From positions 434,001 through 498,000 of the forward strand of contig CAWIOK010000002.1 in assembly GCA_963837655.1 (NCBI GenBank): a stretch of DNA of 64,000 nucleotides. The letters are read 5' to 3'. Positions 16,401-25,820 of the stretch are shown piece after piece. A model generated the notes under the pieces. The model saw nothing but the letters and a program-made list of their open reading frames with translations. It made no database searches and was not told the origin of the DNA. The first letter of the stretch is position 1, and every line of letters begins with the position of its first letter. The position numbers and the translations under genes were made by a program. The stretch comes from CAVVSD01 sp963837655. GTDB taxonomy: Bacteria > Actinomycetota > Thermoleophilia > Solirubrobacterales > Solirubrobacteraceae.

Positions 16401-16936
16401 CCACGACCAGCCGACCGCTGCTGGCGACCCTCGCCGCGATCGTGCTGCTGAGCGCCGGCTGTGGCTCGGACACGCCGTCCGAGACCAGCACCGCCACGGC
16501 CGGCAGTTCCACCGGCTCCACGACGGCCCGTGGGAAGGCGGTGAGGTTCGCCGAGTGCATGCGGGAGAACGGCGTTGCGAAGTTCCCCGACCCGGATGCC
16601 TCGGGCGACCTGACGATCGACGGGGCGCTGAACGGCTCGTCGCTGGACCCGGACAGCGCGTCGTGGAAGGGCGCCATCGCCACGTGCAAGGACCTTGAGC
16701 CATCGGGCTTCACGGGCCACAAGCGGAGCTCCCAGCAGCAGAAGGCCGCGCTCGAGTTCGCGCAGTGCATCCGCGACAACGGCGTGCAGGACTTCCCGGA
16801 TCCCGCCCCGGGCGCGCCGCTCATCGACACGAACCGCATCCCATCCGCCGCGCGGAGCGCGGGGATGAGCATCCTCAACGCCGCGATGCGCACGTGCGCC
16901 TCCTTCTCCGCCCGGCTGGGGGTGACGAGACCGTGA
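16397..16936 (+). CDS. lipoprotein, unknown function
   Basis: 179 aa with a clear lipobox LLSAGC (C22). The mature part begins with a Ser/Thr-rich linker and has two copies of a short motif: FAECMRENGVAKFPDPDASG (~52-71) and FAQCIRDNGVQDFPDP (~120-135). Each is followed by further cysteines (ATCKD, RTCAS). The duplicated x-x-C-M/I-R-x-N-G-V-x-x-F-P-D-P unit is known in actinobacterial secreted proteins of unknown function. ATGA overlap with vanY and GTGA overlap with the adaptor gene. Location suggests a surface partner of the exporter. Confidence 0.85.
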   Translation: MTTTSRPLLATLAAIVLLSAGCGSDTPSETSTATAGSSTGSTTARGKAVRFAECMRENGVAKFPDPDASGDLTIDGALNGSSLDPDSASWKGAIATCKDLEPSGFTGHKRSSQQQKAALEFAQCIRDNGVQDFPDPAPGAPLIDTNRIPSAARSAGMSILNAAMRTCASFSARLGVTRP

Positions 16937-18008
16937 GGCGAAGGACGTGGGCGGTGGCCGCGGGGGCCGTCCTCGTCGCGGCAGCCGTCACCGCAGGCGT
17001 GGTCGTGACGTCCGGTGGGACGCAAGCGAGCTCGGCGGCCGGACAGGCGCCGCCGAACACCGCGAAGGTGGAGCGGGGGAGGCTCTCGGCCACGGTCTCC
17101 CTGGACGGGACGCTGACCTACCGCGCGCGACCGGACGGGTCGCCGTACTCGGTGATCAACCAGGCCCGTGGCACGTACACCGCGTTGCCCGAGGCCGGCG
17201 AGAGGGTGGGCTGCGGTGACACGCTGTACCGCGTCGACGAGCATCCGGTGCTGCTGTTGTGCGGCGCGGTCCCGGCCTACCGCGACCTGCACATCGGTGA
17301 CGAGGGCCGGGACGTCCGTCAGCTCAACCGGAACCTGCGCAGGCTCGGCTACCACCACGCCCCCGCCGGTCCCGGGTTCACCTGGAAGACGCGCAGAGCG
17401 CTCAAGAGGCTCCAGCACCGCAGGGGCATCGAGGTGAGCGGAGAGCTCGCTGCTGATCAAGCCGTCTTCGTTCCCGAGGCGGTGCGGATCGCGAAGGTGA
17501 ACGGCGAGCTCGGCGGCGTCGCCCGGCCGGGCGCCCAGATGGCGCAGGCCACATCCGACCGGCTCGGTGTGCAGGTCGACCTCGACGCGTCGCAACAGGG
17601 TGAGGTGAAGGTCGGCGACCGTGCGCAGATCACGCTGCCCGGCCTCAAGGTGGTCGACGGAAGGGTCGGTCGGCTCGGGAGCGTCGCCCGGACCGCCGGG
17701 AAGAACGACGATCCAGGGGTCGCGACGATCCCGGCGTACATCGGTCTCGACGATGCAGCGCAGGCGCGCGGGCTCGACAGCGCCCCGGTCCAGGTGGACA
17801 TCAGGACCAAGGGCGTGCAGGACGCCCTGAGCGTTCCCGTGACCGCGCTCGTCGGGAGGTCCGGAGGTGGGTTCGCGGTCGAGGTCGTGCGCCGCGGCGG
17901 CCGGCGCGAGCTGGTCGCGGTCAAGCTGGGCCTGTTCGACACCGCGGGTGGGCGCGTCCAGGTCGAGGGTGATCTCGCCGAGGGCGATGCCGTGGCGGTG
18001 CCGTCGCT

Positions 18009-18012
<4 letters not shown>
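16933..18012 (+). CDS. peptidoglycan-binding-domain adaptor (HlyD/MacA-like)
   Basis: 359-aa membrane-anchored extracytoplasmic adaptor for the ABC exporter that follows. An N-terminal hydrophobic anchor (~6-26) is followed by a barrel region (VERGRLSATVSLDGTLTYRA), a peptidoglycan-binding-like segment at ~110-160 (VRQLNRNLRRLGYH, then TRRALKRLQHRRGI), and a C-terminal beta-barrel/MPD part (VDIRTKGVQDALSVPVTALV, EGDAVAVPSL). Such fusions replace MacA in actinobacteria. GTG start; 4-base overlaps on both sides. Confidence 0.85.
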
Positions 18013-18697
<685 letters not shown>

Positions 18698-18701
<4 letters not shown>

Positions 18702-19921
18702 GTGCCAAGGGCGGTCGATTGGGGCTGAAGGACGGGCTGCGGGTTGCGAGCGTCGGGCTGCGCGCCCGGCCGCTGCGCGCCGCGCTGTCCGCGCTCGGGA
18801 TCGCGATCGGCACGGCGGCGATCGTGGCGGTCCTCGGGTTGTCGTCCTCCTCGCAGGCCGGGCTGCTCGCGGAGATCGACCGGCTCGGCACGAACCTGCT
18901 GACCGCCGAGGCCGGACAGCGCCTCACCGGCGGAGACGCGAAGCTGCCCCTCGAGGCGCCGGCGCGGATCACGCACCTCGCCGGCGTCCACCGGGTGGCA
19001 CACACCGGCCTGGTGAAGGACGCGACGGTCTACCGGAGCTCGATGATCCCGGTGGGCAACACCGGTGGCCTCGAGGTGCAGGCCACGAGCCTGAACCTGC
19101 CGTCCGTCTTGGGGACCGGCGTCGCACGCGGCAGGTGGCTGAACGAGGGCACCGCCCGCGAGCCTGTCGCAGTACTCGGTTCGGCCGCCGCCGCCCAGCT
19201 GGGCATCGGCCGGGCCAACCCCGATCAACGGATCTGGCTGGGACACCAGTGGTTCAACGTCGCGGGCATCCTGCAGCCCTCGCCACTGGCGCCCGACATC
19301 GACAACAGCGCCCTGATCGGCTACCCGGCAGCCCAGCGGTACCTCGGCTACGTCAGCCTCGTCCGCGGCGAGCAGACGTCAGGCCCGCCGAGCACGATCT
19401 ACGTGCGCGCCGCCACGGGTCACGAGGCGGCGGTGCAGGCGCTGCTCGCGCCGACCGCGAACCCCGGGGCACCGAACGAGGTGAACGTCAGCCAGCCGTC
19501 CGACGTGCTCACCGCGCGGGCCGCCGCAGCAGGGGCGTTCGACAGCCTCTTCCTCGGGCTCGGGGTGGTGGCGCTGATCGTGGGCGCCGTCGGCGTCGCC
19601 AACATCATGATCATCTCGGTGCTCGAACGCCGCTCGGAGATCGGCCTCCGTCGCGCCCTCGGCGCGACGAAGGCCCAGATCCGCACCCAGTTCCTCGCGG
19701 AGTCGATCCTCCTCGCGCTCATCGGCGGCGTCGTCGGCGTGCTGGCCGGGGTCGCGGCGACGGCCGTATACGCCGGCTCGAAGGACTGGACGGTCGTGAT
19801 CCCCGTCGAGGCGTGGGCGGGCGGCATCGTCTCGGCCGTCCTGATCGGCGCGCTCGCCGGCCTGATGCCGGCCGTTCGAGCGTCCCGGATGTCGCCGACC
19901 GTGGCGTTGCGAACGGTGTGA
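18698..19921 (+). CDS. MacB/FtsX-type ABC transporter permease
   Basis: 407 aa. N-terminal helix (~25-50), a ~220-residue extracytoplasmic MacB_PCD domain, then three C-terminal helices of the FtsX domain. Conserved permease features are visible: AALSALGIAIGTAAIVAVLG and VGVANIMIISVLERRSEIGL, then RRALGATKAQIRTQFLAES. Partner of the ATPase and adaptor. With vanY and the lipoprotein, it forms an envelope-defence module. Confidence 0.93.
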
Positions 19922-19957
19922 GTAGCGGATGTCCCCTGTCGGCTAGCGTCCGAGGAT

Positions 19958-20803
19958 ATGGACCCGGTCGGCTTCCGCGATGCACAGCACAGGCACTGGG
20001 ACGCTGCTGCGGCGGGGTGGATGGCATGGAGCGAGTTCAACGATCGCGCCGACAGCCACATCAGCGCGCGGCTGGTGGAACTCGCCGGGGTGCAGTCGGG
20101 AGGCCGGGTCCTGGACATCGCCGCCGGCTATGGGGAGCCGGCGCTGACTGCGGCGCGTAGGGCCGGCCCGGACGGCCGCGTCGTGGCCACGGACATCTCC
20201 GCCGAGATGCTGGCGTTCGGGCGTCAGCGCGCGGCGGCGGCCGGCCTGGTCAACGTCGAGTTCATCGAGTCGGACGCCTCCAGCCTCGTTTTTCCGCATG
20301 CCAGCTTCGACGCCGCCGTCTCGCGCTGGGGGATCATCTTCGAGCCTGACGCGGAGGCCGTCGCGGGGCGCATCCGAGGCTTCCTCGAGCCCGGCGCGCG
20401 GATGGCGATCAGCTCGTGGGGTGCGCCAGATCAGGTCCCGTTCCTGTCGATTCCGATGAGGACGACGATGGCGCGGCTGGGCGTGCCCCCGCCCCGGGCG
20501 GGAACGCCGGGGCCTCTCTCTCGCCCCACCCCCGCTGCCATCGGCGGGTTGCTCGAAGCCGGCGGGTTCTCGGAGGTCACCGTGGAGCAGGACGAGGTCA
20601 CCTACGAGTTCGACTCCCCGGAGCAGTTCACCGCCTACGTCAGGGCGATCTCCGCTCCGATCCGGGCGATGATCGAGCAGCACGCGGGCGAGGCCCAGGA
20701 AGAGGCCTGGGACGCGATCACGCGGGCCGCGGCGGATGCGGCGGGTGGCTCGAAGCCGCTGAGCCTCTCCAACGTGGTGCTGCTCGCCTCGGCCACCGCC
20801 TGA
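19958..20803 (+). CDS. class I SAM-dependent methyltransferase (UbiE-like)
   Basis: 281 aa. SAM motif I is GGRVLDIAAGYGEPAL (~47-62), motif II RVVATDISAEML, and a post-II acidic segment FIESDAS. The C-terminal half has no recognisable substrate signature. Closest in style to UbiE/COQ5-type and actinobacterial natural-product methyltransferases. ATG start, 36 bases after the permease stop; whether it belongs to that operon is unclear. Substrate unknown. Confidence 0.85.
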   Translation: MDPVGFRDAQHRHWDAAAAGWMAWSEFNDRADSHISARLVELAGVQSGGRVLDIAAGYGEPALTAARRAGPDGRVVATDISAEMLAFGRQRAAAAGLVNVEFIESDASSLVFPHASFDAAVSRWGIIFEPDAEAVAGRIRGFLEPGARMAISSWGAPDQVPFLSIPMRTTMARLGVPPPRAGTPGPLSRPTPAAIGGLLEAGGFSEVTVEQDEVTYEFDSPEQFTAYVRAISAPIRAMIEQHAGEAQEEAWDAITRAAADAAGGSKPLSLSNVVLLASATA

Positions 20804-20972
20804 CCGGCGCCCATCGTGCGGCACCGGCCTTCGCGAGCGGAGTCGTGCTGCTGCTCCGGTCGCGCCGGGCGGCGGCACGCTCGGATGGCAGCCGGGCAGC
20901 GGCGCCGACTGGGGGGCTGACTGGGGACCGACCCTGAGGCGAGCGAAGTCGGGCGGCGCGAGTCTGGTCGCC

Positions 20973-21083
20973 ATGAGCTCGGCACACCCGCATCCACCGG
21001 GGCGGCTGCTCGGTCTCCTCATCTGCCCGCCACTGGCGATCCTCGCGGTCGTGGTCCACGCTGTTCCTGCACCGCGCCGGTGA
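20973..21083 (+). CDS. possible 36-aa single-helix membrane peptide
   Basis: ATG to TGA, with a hydrophobic run LLGLLICPPLAILAVVVHAV flanked by Pro/Arg-rich ends. No good Shine-Dalgarno is seen and no family is recognised. It lies in the 320-base gap between the methyltransferase and the NmrA-like gene; nothing else was found in that gap. It may be chance. Confidence 0.2.
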   Translation: MSSAHPHPPGRLLGLLICPPLAILAVVVHAVPAPRR

Positions 21084-21125
21084 TCAGGCGGATACAGCAA
21101 CCAGGCCAACACGGAAGGGGATGAC

Positions 21126-21869
21126 ATGAAGATCGTGGTCATCGGCGGAAGCGGGCGCGTGGGCGCGAACGTCGTCCGGAGGCTGGTCGCCAAGGGGCAC
21201 GATCCCGTGCCGGCCTCACCCTCGACAGGCGTTGACACCATCAGCGGCGAGGGTCTGGCCGAGGTGATGGCGGGCGCCGGCGCTGTCGTCGACGTCTCCA
21301 ACGCGCCGGTCTGGGACGACGACGCGGTCCGGGAGTTCTTCACGACTTCGACACGCAACCTGCTCGCGGCAGAGCGCCTGGCCGGCGTCGGGCATCACCT
21401 CGCCGTCACGATCGTCGGCGCCGACCTCCTGCCGGACAGCGGCTACCTACGTGCGAAGGTCGCCCAGGAGGCCGAGATCGAGAGCGGCGGCGTGCCGTGC
21501 ACGATCCTGCGCGCGACGCAGTTCTTCGAGTTCCTGGCGCAGATCGTCGAGTCCGGGGCCGAAGGAGACACCGTGCGGCTGCCGACCGGGCTGATGCAGC
21601 TCGTGGCGGCCGACGACGTCGCGGCGACCGTGGCCGAGCTGGCGACGGGCCCGCCGGCCGGCGGGCGCACGGAGCTCGGCGGACCCGAGAAGCTGGGCAT
21701 CGACGCCTGGGCGAGGCGCCTGTTCGCCGCGACGGGCGACACGCGGACGGTCCTCGGCGATCCCCAGGCCCGCTACTTCGGCACGACGCTGCAGGGGGGC
21801 GAGCTGACACCGGGCGCCTCAGCGCGCATCGGAGCGATCGACTTCGACGCGTGGTTCGCCAGACGGTGA
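21126..21869 (+). CDS. NAD(P)-binding NmrA/atypical SDR protein
   Basis: 247-aa Rossmann-fold protein. N-terminal VVIGGSGRVGANVVRRLV has the GxxGxxG nucleotide motif. The YxxxK motif appears as YLRAK, and VPCTILRATQFFEF is characteristic of NmrA/HSCARG-like members. These act as NAD(P)H sensors or quinone/sugar reductases, often on stress. ATG with GGAAGGGG upstream. Specific role unknown. Confidence 0.85.
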   Translation: MKIVVIGGSGRVGANVVRRLVAKGHDPVPASPSTGVDTISGEGLAEVMAGAGAVVDVSNAPVWDDDAVREFFTTSTRNLLAAERLAGVGHHLAVTIVGADLLPDSGYLRAKVAQEAEIESGGVPCTILRATQFFEFLAQIVESGAEGDTVRLPTGLMQLVAADDVAATVAELATGPPAGGRTELGGPEKLGIDAWARRLFAATGDTRTVLGDPQARYFGTTLQGGELTPGASARIGAIDFDAWFARR

Positions 21870-21873
21870 GCGA

Positions 21874-22176
21874 ATGGACGCGGTGACCCGCACCGGGGTA
21901 CGGATCGCGAAGGCGGGAGCCGGCGCCCCGGAAGGGTTCGGCGCGGGCAAGCCCGCCGTGTCCTACGACCTGACGTACGCGGGTCGCATCCGGGTCTGCG
22001 TGCGCCACTGCGAGGCGTCGTTCGGCGCCGCGTCGGCCGCGCGGCTCTTCCAGCGCGCCAACGGGAGATGGACCGACCGGACCGTGTCGCGCGACCGCCG
22101 GGGCCGCATCGTGTGCGGGCGCTCGACCTCGCTGGGCCGCTATGGCGTGTTCGCGCCGACGGCAGCGACGCAGTAG
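21874..22176 (+). pseudogene. C-terminal domain fragment of a cell-surface protein
   Basis: 100 codons that read like the terminal module of large secreted actinobacterial repeat proteins: PAVSYDLTYAGRIRVCVRHC, a ...RLFQ...GRWTDRT stretch and IVCGRSTSLGRYGVFAP. Such modules normally follow a long signal-bearing ectodomain, but here there is no signal peptide and the frame begins 4 bases after the NmrA-like stop. Most likely a leftover fragment; a genuine small protein cannot be excluded. Confidence 0.5.
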
Positions 22177-22239
22177 CCAGATCCATCCGGGCGCCTCGCC
22201 GAAGGGCTACGCCGCCCCGCAGGAGATGATGTCGCGCGC

Positions 22240-23714
22240 ATGGCCGCCCGGCTCCCGATCCTCGAGTGGCTCCCGGCCTACGATCGCCGCCGGCCTGAGG
22301 GGGGACATCGCGGCCGGGATCGCGGTGACGGCACTCATCGTCCCGAAGGACCTCGGCTACGCCGGGATTGCCGGAGTGCCGCTGCAGAACGGCCTCTACG
22401 CTGCGGCCGCGGGGGCGATCATCTACGCGCTCTTCTGCACGTCGCGCCAGATCTCCACCGGGCCGAGCTCGTCGCTGGCCGCCGTGGTGGGAGGCGCGGT
22501 CCTCGTCGCCGGCCTGGCGGGCGCCGATGCTGCGGAGCTCGTCACGGCGATCACGCTGGTCTCCGGGCTGCTGTACCTCGTGTTCGCTCTGCTGCGGCTC
22601 GGGTGGATATCGCGGTTCCTCTCCAAGGCCGTGATCACCGGCTTCCTGGCGGGCGCTGCCGTCGACGTGGTGATCGGCGAGCTGCCCAAGCTGACCGGAA
22701 CGGACGCGGACGGCGACAACGCATGGCGGGAGCTCGGTTCGTGGATCGGCTCGCTCGGCGACGTGCACGGCGCGACGGTGCTCGTGGGGGTGCTCGCTCT
22801 CGGGCTGATCCTGGGCCTGCGCTTCCTGAGGCCTGCCGTTCCTGGTGCGCTGGTCCTCGTCGCCGCGGGGATCCTCGCGGCGCACGTCTTCGACCTCGAA
22901 GGGCACGGAGTCGCGCTCGTCGGCGACGTGCCAAGCGGGCTTCCGGCGCCCGAGCTGCCGAGCTTCGACCTGATCCAGGACCACATCGCGACGATCGCCT
23001 TGGCGGCGTTCGCGCTGCTGCTGATCGGGTTCTCGCAGACCGCCGGGGACGCGCGCGCGTTCGCCGCGCGGCACAAGTACGCCATCGATGTCGATCAGGA
23101 GTCGGTGGCTCAGGGCATGGCGAACGTCGGCGCGGGCGTCTTCCAGGGCATGCCGGTCTCGACGAGTCTCTCGGCCAGCTCGCTGAACGAGTCGGCCGGG
23201 GGCGAGATCGCCGTTGGCGTCGCTCGTCACCGGCGCGCTGGTCCTGCTGACCCTGCTGGTCCTCGCGCCGCTGTTCTCCGTGCTCCCCAAGCCCGTCCTC
23301 GCTGCGGTGATCATCGACGCCGTCGTGTTCGGGATGATCGACGTCGGGGAGCTGCGCCGGCTCCATCGCGTCACGCGGTTCGACTTCTGGGTCGCGGTCG
23401 CGGCGATCGTGGCCGTGCTGTCAGCGGGGGTGCTCGCGGGGGTGGCGATCGGGATCGTCCTCTCGCTGGGCTGGCTCATCTACGTCGCCACGAGGCCTCG
23501 GATGCCGCTCCTCGGACGCGAGCCCGGCACCCAGGTGTTCCGCCAGCTGGACGAGAACCCGGGTGACGAGAGCAGCGACGCGACGCTGCGGCTGGCACGC
23601 GTCAAGCCCCGCGTTCTCGCGGTGCTGCGCGCGGATGGCTTCGTCGACCGGCTCGGCGCCGATCGGATCCACGGCAACGTCGATCGTGCCGTCGAGGCGC
23701 AGCGCTCCGCGTGA
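22240..23714 (+). pseudogene. SulP-family anion transporter, multiply disrupted
   Basis: The product can be reconstructed only across three frames. Starting at ATG 22240, MAARLPILEWLPAYDRR is a normal SulP N-terminus. Four bases at 22291-22294 then shift into the frame carrying LRGDIAAGIAVTALIVP, most helices and MPVSTSLSASSLNESAG. A GGGGG run at 23198-23202 (GGGG would keep frame) shifts again to LASLVTGALVLLTLLVLAPL and the last helices. The C-terminal STAS domain has its core missing: ENPGDE (23560s) is followed within a few codons by ATLRLARVKPRVLAVLRADG, skipping ~80 residues. Intact homologues carry sulfate or bicarbonate. Three independent lesions argue for a true pseudogene. Confidence 0.88.
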
Positions 23715-23720
23715 GGGAGC

Positions 23721-24878
23721 TCACGGACCTCCGCGCCGTCGCCGCGACCCGCGCTCGGCGCGCTTGGTCGCCTTCGTCTGTGCGCGCTGCGCCTTCTGCT
23801 CGCCGACCTTGACCTTCGCGTCGACGTAGGACTGCTCCACGAGGAGCTTCCCTCCGGTCCAGCCGAAGGCCCAGATCACGAGGACGACGGCGAAGACGAT
23901 GTTCCAGCCGGTGATCGCCAGCTGCTGCCCGAGCGAGTAGGCGGTCGCTGTGGCGGCGTCGGTCACGCCGTCGAGCGACGCGACGTTGGCGGCCTGGTTG
24001 ACGCCGACGCCGCCGGGCGTGACCGACACGGTGTTCGCGATCGAGTTGCCGCCCATCACGGACATCACGGTGTGGAACGTCACGGCGATGCCGTAGCCGG
24101 CGAGGAACACGGCGATCACGCCGAGCTTGGCCAGCCATGCTCCGAACGACGGCAGCGCGACACGCAGCGCGTACTCGCGCGGTTGCGCCAGGATCGCGCC
24201 GCCCTGCACGGCCTTGGCCCACAGCGCCCTGAGCTTGTGCCAGAACAGCCGGCCGAGGATGACGAGCAGCATCCCGGCGCCGGCCACGATCCCGAGGATC
24301 AGGACCGGATGATCGTGCAGTGTGGGGAGCGAGATGTCGAACGACCCCGGCACCGAGAGGAACAGGTACACGTAGACGAACGCGCCTGCGACGGTGAAGA
24401 AGATCTTCTGCACGACCATGCCGCCGAGCACGCCGGGCAGGTTGGCGCCGCGGATGATCGCCACGTACATGAGCAGGGAGACGACGGTCCCGATGTTCGC
24501 GGGCAGGAACCCGTTCAGCGCTACGCCCGCGGCGTAGGCGGCGAGGATCTGCAGGTACGTGACGCCCCCGTCCGGGAAGGCGAAGCGCAGGATCGAGTAC
24601 CAGCCGAACGCTGTGAGCGTGGTCTGGGCCGTCTGCAGCGTCCAGCCCGCGAGCAGGTAGCCGAGCCCGATCTCACCGAGTGCGTCCCACAGGTCCGAGA
24701 ACCAGCCGCGGACGTCGACCCCGAGGAGCTCGAGGATCGCGAGCGCGAGCGCGATGCCCACGAGCCATACGAGGACCTTGGCGAGCCGCCGCGGGCGTGA
24801 GCGGTCGCCGAACGGCAGCCACCGTCGATGGTGCGGCGCGGCCGACTCCTGCGGTACGGGGAGGACGGTGTCGATCAC
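23721..24878 (-). CDS. lysylphosphatidylglycerol-synthase-type (UPF0104) membrane protein
   Basis: 385-aa polytopic protein with about eight helices of the LPG_synthase_TM family. Family-like segments include GVALNGFLPANIGTVVSLLM (~117-136) and SIANTVSVTPGGVGVNQA near residue 285. No aminoacyl-transfer domain is attached. The last ~40 residues are Lys/Arg-rich. Relatives are flippases or glycosyltransferase-associated proteins. Ends 7 bases from the convergent SulP pseudogene. Confidence 0.82.
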   Translation of the reverse strand: MIDTVLPVPQESAAPHHRRWLPFGDRSRPRRLAKVLVWLVGIALALAILELLGVDVRGWFSDLWDALGEIGLGYLLAGWTLQTAQTTLTAFGWYSILRFAFPDGGVTYLQILAAYAAGVALNGFLPANIGTVVSLLMYVAIIRGANLPGVLGGMVVQKIFFTVAGAFVYVYLFLSVPGSFDISLPTLHDHPVLILGIVAGAGMLLVILGRLFWHKLRALWAKAVQGGAILAQPREYALRVALPSFGAWLAKLGVIAVFLAGYGIAVTFHTVMSVMGGNSIANTVSVTPGGVGVNQAANVASLDGVTDAATATAYSLGQQLAITGWNIVFAVVLVIWAFGWTGGKLLVEQSYVDAKVKVGEQKAQRAQTKATKRAERGSRRRRGGP

Positions 24879-24902
24879 GGGTGCGGGGCCGGGCCGCGCA
24901 CC

Positions 24903-25709
24903 CTAGACGACCCATCGCACGCTCGCGCCCCCGCTGCGGTGCCCGAGGAAGTAGCCGCTCCACACCACCGTGCGGTCGGGCTGGGCCTCGTGATGGACGA
25001 CGAAGTGGCCGTGGTACGCGCGGTGGCCCGATCGGAACCGCGGCATGCAGGAGAACGACGACGCCGTGACGCGCCTGCAGTGAGCGCGCAGGCCGCGCGC
25101 CCGGTGGCCGGACTTGTGCCTGATCATGTAGCGCAGGTCCCGCACCGCCTCCGCCTTGGACAGGGACAGGTCCGGAGCCGCGGCCGGGGCGGGTGCCGCC
25201 GGGGTGGGCGCGGACACGGTCCCCGCGCTCGGGTTCCAGACGAACCAGTAGATCGGGCTCACGACGTGCTGGTGGGTGTCGTACGTGTAGGCCGAGAACT
25301 GGAAGTAGTAGACGCCGGGCGGGTAGCCGGCGAAGTTGAAGTTCCGGAACGCGGTGACGTAGTAGTTCGGGATCGTGTCACCGGCGTGGATGTAGTTGTA
25401 GTCGACGTTGAAGTCGTCGGACAGCGTGCCGTCCTGGCCCAGGATGTTCTGGGTCGCGACCTCGAACGTGATGCCGGTGATCATGTCGAACGAGGTCGGC
25501 GGCGCGCTCTGGAAGACCACCCGCGTCGAGCCCTGGGAGGGCAGCAGGTTGAGGGTCGAGCCGCTGGCCGGCGACAGGGAGTAGATCGGCATCGTGCCGA
25601 GCTGCGCGCCGGCGGTCGCTGGACTCAGCGCTGACAGGCACCCGCCTGCGACGAGCAGGTACGCGACAAGGGCGGCGGCGCGTCGTGCCGCGCGGCGTTC
25701 GGGACGCAT
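24903..25709 (-). CDS. secreted protein of unknown function
   Basis: 268 aa. Signal peptide ~1-35 (three arginine pairs, hydrophobic stretch, AGA). An N-terminal ~130-residue Tyr-rich beta-domain (IYSLSPASGSTLNLLPSQGS, GVYYFQFSAYTYDTH) resembles extracellular Ig-like folds. A Pro/Ala linker (AAPAPAAAP) precedes a ~85-residue basic C-terminal domain with two cysteines and Leu-Arg-Tyr/His-Gly repeats. That domain type is common in Solirubrobacter-like secreted proteins. ATG at 25709 follows GAAGGAAC. No enzyme motif. Confidence 0.72.
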   Translation of the reverse strand: MRPERRAARRAAALVAYLLVAGGCLSALSPATAGAQLGTMPIYSLSPASGSTLNLLPSQGSTRVVFQSAPPTSFDMITGITFEVATQNILGQDGTLSDDFNVDYNYIHAGDTIPNYYVTAFRNFNFAGYPPGVYYFQFSAYTYDTHQHVVSPIYWFVWNPSAGTVSAPTPAAPAPAAAPDLSLSKAEAVRDLRYMIRHKSGHRARGLRAHCRRVTASSFSCMPRFRSGHRAYHGHFVVHHEAQPDRTVVWSGYFLGHRSGGASVRWVV

Positions 25710-25805
25710 GGTGTTCCTTCCGTGGAAACCGTATTCCGGTCGATTCTGCGAGGTGGGATCGGCCCCGTCAAGCGAATCGACCGGCACCTTCACGCACGCC
25801 GAGGA

Positions 25806-25817
25806 GTACGTTCGTAC
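25806..25817. promoter_or_regulatory. short palindrome before the reductase gene
   Basis: GTACG-TT-CGTAC, perfect 5-bp arms, ends 3 bases before the ATG of the ferric-reductase-like gene. Position would allow repression of that gene. Short enough to be chance. Confidence 0.25.
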
Positions 25818-25820
25818 GAG

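Noticed and set aside
14977..17595. Very long minus-strand open frame extending the response regulator upstream to 872 codons
   Set aside because: Beyond 15660 it is antisense to vanY, the lipoprotein and adaptor genes, has no family resemblance and arises from high GC. The receiver domain starts at 15660.
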